Assembly: GCA_016200745.1 (NCBI GenBank)
Contig: JACQEF010000138.1
Coordinates: 1 to 9,103, forward strand
Direction of reading: 5' to 3'
DNA length: 9,103 bases
DNA from: Chloroflexota bacterium
Lineage (GTDB): Bacteria > Chloroflexota > Limnocylindria > Limnocylindrales > CSP1-4
Under the pieces are notes generated by a model. The model had not been told where the DNA came from and did not search any database. It was given only the letters and a program-made list of their open reading frames with translations. Of this stretch, positions 6,070-9,103 are shown one piece after another; position 1 is the first letter of the stretch, and each line of letters begins with the position of its first letter. A program made the translations under genes and the position numbers.

Positions 6070-6638
6070 GGGGTGACGTCCACCCCGGGCAGGATGGATT
6101 CGAGTCCGTGGACCATCGTGTCGGCGCCGATCCCGCTCGCGGCCCCGTCGCGGACGATCCCCTTCGCGTCGATCCAGAAGTGGACCGGCAGGGCGACGGC
6201 GCCCCAGCGCGCGGCTGCCGTCTCGTCGCCGTCCAGCCCGAGCGGGAACGTGGCGTTGAACCGCTGGGCGAACCCCGCGACCGTGCAGGGCGGACACCCG
6301 GTCGCCATGAAGTTCACCCAGACCGGCTTGCCCTTGAGCGAGGCGAGGTCGATGGTGCCACCGCGGACCTGGGGCGCCACGAGCGCGGGCGCGGGTTCGC
6401 CGACGTGGAACCCGGCGCCGGACGGGGCGCCCGCGCTGGCCGGGGCGGGATCCATGGAGGCCGGGGTCGCGGGCGGGATGGGTGACGGCGTGCCCGAGCT
6501 CGATGGCTGGGTGATCGACGGGGCCGGTGTCGGTGGCGAGGCCGGCTCGGGCGCGAGCGCGAGCAGGCCAAGCAACAGGATGGCCGCCACGCCGACCCCG
6601 GCGAGCAGCCCGGCGGCGATCGCGAATCGGGGCCCCAT
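6066..6638 (-). CDS. Membrane-anchored TlpA/ResA-like thioredoxin with a shortened core
   Basis: A 190-residue protein with one N-terminal hydrophobic anchor (about 5-29), a Pro/Ser/Thr-rich linker (30-75), then an extracytoplasmic thioredoxin-like domain. The domain begins GFHVGEPAPALVAPQV, has WVNFMATGCPPC with active cysteines C115 and C118, and ends with the cis-proline strand ALPVHFWIDAKGIV (P151) and a final helix. Such proteins usually reduce or shuffle disulfides outside the cytoplasm, for example in cytochrome c maturation. The Trp normally just before CPPC is Gly. Only 33 residues separate C118 from P151, against about 64 in B. subtilis ResA and 41 in E. coli thioredoxin, so a central strand and helix seem to be missing. 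The ATG at 6638 has a TACCCT box eight bases upstream and no Shine-Dalgarno. It is coupled to the phosphatase gene downstream. Confidence 0.87.
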   Translation of the reverse strand: MGPRFAIAAGLLAGVGVAAILLLGLLALAPEPASPPTPAPSITQPSSSGTPSPIPPATPASMDPAPASAGAPSGAGFHVGEPAPALVAPQVRGGTIDLASLKGKPVWVNFMATGCPPCTVAGFAQRFNATFPLGLDGDETAAARWGAVALPVHFWIDAKGIVRDGAASGIGADTMVHGLESILPGVDVTP

Positions 6639-6646
6639 CGCTGCGG

Positions 6647-6652
6647 AGGGTA
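6647..6652 (-). promoter_or_regulatory. Putative -10 box of the thioredoxin-like/otsB operon
   Basis: TACCCT on the minus strand ends eight bases before the ATG at 6638, without a ribosome binding site between them. It lies in the 70-base gap shared with the divergent sortase-like gene. Confidence 0.4.
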
Positions 6653-6693
6653 CCAGTACGAGCGGCCGGAGGCGGAGCCGGGGGAGCCGCTGC

Positions 6694-6699
6694 TAGCAT
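6694..6699 (+). promoter_or_regulatory. Putative -10 box of the sortase-like gene
   Basis: TAGCAT ends nine bases before the ATG at 6709. The purine-rich GGGGGAG further upstream lies too far from the ATG for ribosome binding. It fits the same TAnnnT-then-start layout as the other promoters of this window. Confidence 0.4.
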
Positions 6700-6708
6700 G
6701 TCGCTCCC

Positions 6709-7416
6709 ATGGCCGACCTGGCGGAGAGGATCCGCACGAGACTCGTCCCCGCGCTCCTGACCGCGTTCGGGGTCACGATGCTGGCGGCCGGCCTCCTGTC
6801 GTTGACGGGTGGTGTGACCGCGGACTCGCTGGGCACGCCCATGCCGTCGGCCATGACGGCCGCGCCGACGGGCACGCCACTGATCACCCTGCCGCCGCTC
6901 GAATCGGTGGGCCTGCCGACCGCCAGCCCGACTCCGCCGGCCGATCGGGTGGCCACGCGGGTCCGGATCGCCGCCCTCAAGATCGACCTTCCGATCGTGG
7001 CGCCGCCACCAGGCGACAACGCCTACCCGTACTGCAACGTGGCGATGTACCTGACGACCCTCGGGCAGCCCGGCCAGGGACGCGCGACCTACCTGTACGC
7101 CCATGCGCGGACCGGCATGTTCCTGCCGTTGCTCGATGCCTCGCTCGTCCAGAACGGCAAGAGCATGCTCGGGATGGTCGTCGAGGTCTGGACCAGCGAC
7201 AACCAGCGGTTCCTGTACGAGATCACGGAGGTCCGGCGCCACCAGACGGACCTGGCCGATGCGGCCAACGCGACCACGGAGCAGCTCTGGTTGCAGACAT
7301 CGGAAGGACCCAAGGGCACGGTGCCCAAGCTCCAGGTCGTGGCCGAGCCCCTGTCGCAGGAGGCCGCCGACCCGGCGGATGCGCATCCGGTGGCGAAGCC
7401 CCTCGTCTGCGGCTGA
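6709..7416 (+). CDS. Membrane-anchored sortase-fold protein with Ser and Lys in place of catalytic Cys and Arg
   Basis: A 235-residue protein with a signal anchor (about 12-36), a Pro/Thr-rich linker (40-80) and an extracytoplasmic sortase-type barrel. Sortases cut a sorting motif with a Cys nucleophile and join proteins to the envelope, using a His-Cys-Arg triad. Here RIAALKIDLPIV starts the fold and YLYAHARTGMFLPLL supplies the usual His (H132). The closing strands LWLQTSEGPKGTVPKLQVVA align with the family's LTLTTC...RLVV-A pattern, so S198 replaces the Cys and K207 the Arg. The rest of the core is intact with no frameshift, so decay alone does not explain it. The only cysteines are C109, in YPYCNVA before the His strand, and C234, second from the end. 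Transpeptidase activity is doubtful. It is divergent from the thioredoxin-like gene. The sortase fold is well supported; function is unknown. Confidence 0.8.
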   Translation: MADLAERIRTRLVPALLTAFGVTMLAAGLLSLTGGVTADSLGTPMPSAMTAAPTGTPLITLPPLESVGLPTASPTPPADRVATRVRIAALKIDLPIVAPPPGDNAYPYCNVAMYLTTLGQPGQGRATYLYAHARTGMFLPLLDASLVQNGKSMLGMVVEVWTSDNQRFLYEITEVRRHQTDLADAANATTEQLWLQTSEGPKGTVPKLQVVAEPLSQEAADPADAHPVAKPLVCG

Positions 7417-7427
7417 AGGCCGGCGGC

Positions 7428-7456
7428 GCCCGGCGCGGCGCGTGCCCGGCGCGGCG
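7428..7456. repeat. GC-only direct repeat between convergent genes
   Basis: GCCCGGCGCGGCG occurs at 7428-7440 and 7444-7456, a period of 16, filling most of the 49-base gap between the stops of the sortase-like gene and nuoN. I see no strong stem followed by a T-run on either strand, so this is not a standard intrinsic terminator, though it could fold or pause polymerase. Confidence 0.6.
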
Positions 7457-7465
7457 GCGGGCGAG

Positions 7466-8944
7466 TTAGCTCGTGATCAGCGCCCGGGCGGCGTGTCCCG
7501 CGGCTTCGAGGAGGGTGGTGGTGAAGAGCCCCAGCAGAATCGTCAGCGCGGTGGCGGCCGCCAGGCCGCCCCACAGCAAGGCGCCGTGGCGCAGGACCTG
7601 CGGCTCGGTCGCCGGCTCGCGCATGAACATGTAGACGACGACCCGCAGGTAGTAGAACGCCGCAACGGCCGCGTTGAGGACCGTGATCACGGCGAGCGTC
7701 GTGAGCGGCCCGCCGGCCTGGACCGCGGCGATGATCACGTTGGCCTTGGCGAAGAACCCGGCCGTCGGCGGGATCCCGGTCAGTGACAGGAGGAAGAGCG
7801 TCATCAGGATCCCGAGGAGCGGCTCGCGCCGGCCGAGCCCCGCGAACGTCGCGAGGCCCGAGGTCACGCCGGCCCGCTTCTGGAGTGCGGCCACGACCGC
7901 GAACGCGCCGAGGTTCATGAAGGCGTAGGCCGCGCCGTAGAAGAGGAGCGCCTCCAGCCCGTCGATCCGCCCCTGGCCGTCGCCCGCCCAGGCCGCCAGC
8001 CCGACCAGCATGTAGCCCGTGTGGGCGATCGAGCTGTAGGCCAGCATCCGCTTGACGTTGTCCTGGGTCAGCGCGACCAGGTTGCCGAGCGTCATCGTCA
8101 GCGTGGCCAGCACGATCATCACGGGCAGCCACCATTCGGACAACGGTCCGAGCGTCTCGACGAACAGGCGCAGGATGAGCGCGAACGCTCCGACCTTGGG
8201 CAGGACGGACAGGTAGCCGGTCACCGGCGTTGGCGAGCCCTGGTAGGCGTCCGGTGTCCAGTAATGGAACGGCACCGCGGCGATCTTGAAGGCGACGCCC
8301 GTGGTCATGAACGCGAGACCCATCGCCAGGCCCGGCGACAGCGGCGCGGTTCCGGCGACGATGGCCGACAGGGCCGCGGCAACCTCGTCGACCCGGGTCG
8401 TGCCGGTCAGGCCCCACACGAAGGCGAGGCCGAACAGGAAGATCGCCGAGCTGAACGACCCGAGCAGGAAGTACTTGATCGCACCCTCGGTCGAGTAGGC
8501 ATCGGTCTTGTGGAAGGCGGCCAGCATGTAGCCGGGCAGCACCATCAGCTCCAGCCCGAGGAACAGGACCAGGAGGTCGGTCGACGCAGCGATCAGCATG
8601 GCGCCGGTCATCGCGAACACGAGGATCGTGGCGTACTCGGCGACCGGCAGGCCACGCGGGACCAGGTAGTCGGGCCCGAACACGACGGTCATCGCGATGA
8701 TCGCGATGAACAACAGATCGAGGAACGTGGTCAGCGCATCGACCCGATAGGCGCCGTTGAACGCGGACCCGGGCGACGCGCCGGCGATCGCCGTCAGCCC
8801 GGCGGTGATCGCGAGACCGATCAGCGCACTGGCCACCGCAACGGACGGCCGGCCGGGCCGGATCAGGTCGATGACCATGATGCCGCAAGCCGTCAGGATC
8901 CCGGCCACGAGCGGGGCGATGGTCGCGAGGTCCTGCCAGCTCAA
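7466..8944 (-). CDS. nuoN: NADH-quinone oxidoreductase subunit N (NuoN)
   Basis: A 492-residue membrane subunit of respiratory Complex I, one of the three antiporter-like subunits that pump protons as electrons pass from NADH to quinone. About 14 hydrophobic helices are seen. The conserved charged residues of the pumping channel are all there: E132 in LGLELMVLPGYML, K220 in TGVAFKIAAVPFHYW, K250 in YLSVLPKVGAF and K400 in GIPPTAGFFAKANVI. The signature TPDAYQGSPTPVTGYLS (about 230-246) and NVKRMLAYSSIAHTGY (296-311) are typical of NuoN. Length is normal. The TTG start at 8944 overlaps the preceding gene's TGA by four bases (TTGA); the next in-frame ATG is inside the first helix, so TTG fits better. 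It is the last gene of the nuo operon here, facing the convergent sortase-like gene. Confidence 0.97.
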   Translation of the reverse strand: MSWQDLATIAPLVAGILTACGIMVIDLIRPGRPSVAVASALIGLAITAGLTAIAGASPGSAFNGAYRVDALTTFLDLLFIAIIAMTVVFGPDYLVPRGLPVAEYATILVFAMTGAMLIAASTDLLVLFLGLELMVLPGYMLAAFHKTDAYSTEGAIKYFLLGSFSSAIFLFGLAFVWGLTGTTRVDEVAAALSAIVAGTAPLSPGLAMGLAFMTTGVAFKIAAVPFHYWTPDAYQGSPTPVTGYLSVLPKVGAFALILRLFVETLGPLSEWWLPVMIVLATLTMTLGNLVALTQDNVKRMLAYSSIAHTGYMLVGLAAWAGDGQGRIDGLEALLFYGAAYAFMNLGAFAVVAALQKRAGVTSGLATFAGLGRREPLLGILMTLFLLSLTGIPPTAGFFAKANVIIAAVQAGGPLTTLAVITVLNAAVAAFYYLRVVVYMFMREPATEPQVLRHGALLWGGLAAATALTILLGLFTTTLLEAAGHAARALITS

Positions 8945-9103
8945 TGGGCGGCCCCACCTTCCGCGGCGGAGGTCACGGCCGTGCCGCCGCCCACGTCGGA
9001 CCGGGGCCGAATGACCGCCCAGCCGGTCCGGGCCAGGATGCCGACGATCACGAGCCCGATCACGGCCACCTGGACCTCGGTCTGGATCCCGATCACCGGG
9101 GCG
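8941..9103 (-). CDS. C-terminal end of probable Complex I subunit M (NuoM), partial
   Basis: An open frame enters from the right edge and ends at the TGA of 8943-8941, giving 53 visible residues. It contains one hydrophobic helix, VQVAVIGLVIVGILA, followed by a basic RTGWAVIRPR and a hydrophilic Gly/Ala/Thr-rich tail ending in His. The other two frames are either that of NuoN upstream of its start or closed by an early stop. Identification as NuoM rests on position, since nuoM normally precedes nuoN, and on the TTGA coupling; the fragment is too short to show family motifs. Confidence 0.65.
   Translation of the reverse strand, partial: APVIGIQTEVQVAVIGLVIVGILARTGWAVIRPRSDVGGGTAVTSAAEGGAAH

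Noticed and set aside
6070..7386. Upstream extension of the phosphatase frame into a product of over 700 residues
   Set aside because: The frame stays open by chance across the thioredoxin-like gene (other frame) and antisense to the sortase-like gene; the extension is Arg-rich and lacks domains. The true start is TTG at 6069.
7417..7465. Intrinsic terminator between the sortase-like gene and nuoN
   Set aside because: Only GC-rich direct repeats are present; no stable perfect stem followed by T residues on either strand.
7089..8957. Long minus-strand frame overlapping nuoN
   Set aside because: It is out of frame with the clear NuoN sequence and yields an Arg/Asp-rich shadow product.

Overview
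The window is a very GC-rich bacterial chromosome segment whose genes show strong third-position G/C bias. It carries ordinary chromosomal genes and no phage, transposon, CRISPR, rRNA or tRNA signature that I could find. An actinobacterial-type inositol-3-phosphate synthase with a phosphatidylinositol-type CDP-alcohol transferase, Complex I genes, leaderless-looking promoters and TTG starts fit a high-GC Chloroflexota (Limnocylindria-like) or, less likely, an actinobacterium. This assignment is an inference; no marker gene settles it.

Region 1 (1-2022, minus strand) is an apparent three-gene operon, read right to left: an ArsR-family repressor, a CDP-alcohol phosphatidyltransferase, and inositol-3-phosphate synthase (Ino1, cut by the window start). 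Ino1 makes the inositol phosphate that the transferase would join to CDP-diacylglycerol, giving phosphatidylinositol phosphate. A perfect ATCAA-N6-TTGAT inverted repeat next to the repressor's -10 box is a good candidate for its own operator.

Region 2 (2023-2499) is a long non-coding stretch with three small hairpins and an 18-bp-period direct repeat. Region 3 (2500-5164, plus strand) is a DHA2-type 14-helix MFS exporter overlapping by 35 bp a CorA-family channel whose GMN signature reads GMS.

Region 4 (5161-7416) holds a minus-strand pair, a membrane-anchored TlpA-like thioredoxin with an unusually short core and a trehalose-6-phosphatase-like HAD enzyme. They are coupled by a TTGA stop/start overlap. 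Divergent from them, across about 70 bp, is a membrane-anchored sortase-fold protein in which Ser and Lys occupy the catalytic Cys and Arg positions. The phosphatase and CorA genes converge on a single CTAG that supplies both stop codons.

Region 5 (7466-9103, minus strand) is the end of a Complex I (nuo) operon: complete NuoN and the C-terminal end of the gene before it, probably NuoM, again joined by a TTGA overlap.

The most interesting signals are the active-site-substituted sortase beside the compact thioredoxin, the GMS CorA, the ArsR-controlled phosphoinositide operon, and four genes whose -10-like boxes end 6-9 nt before the start codon with no Shine-Dalgarno, suggesting leaderless mRNAs.
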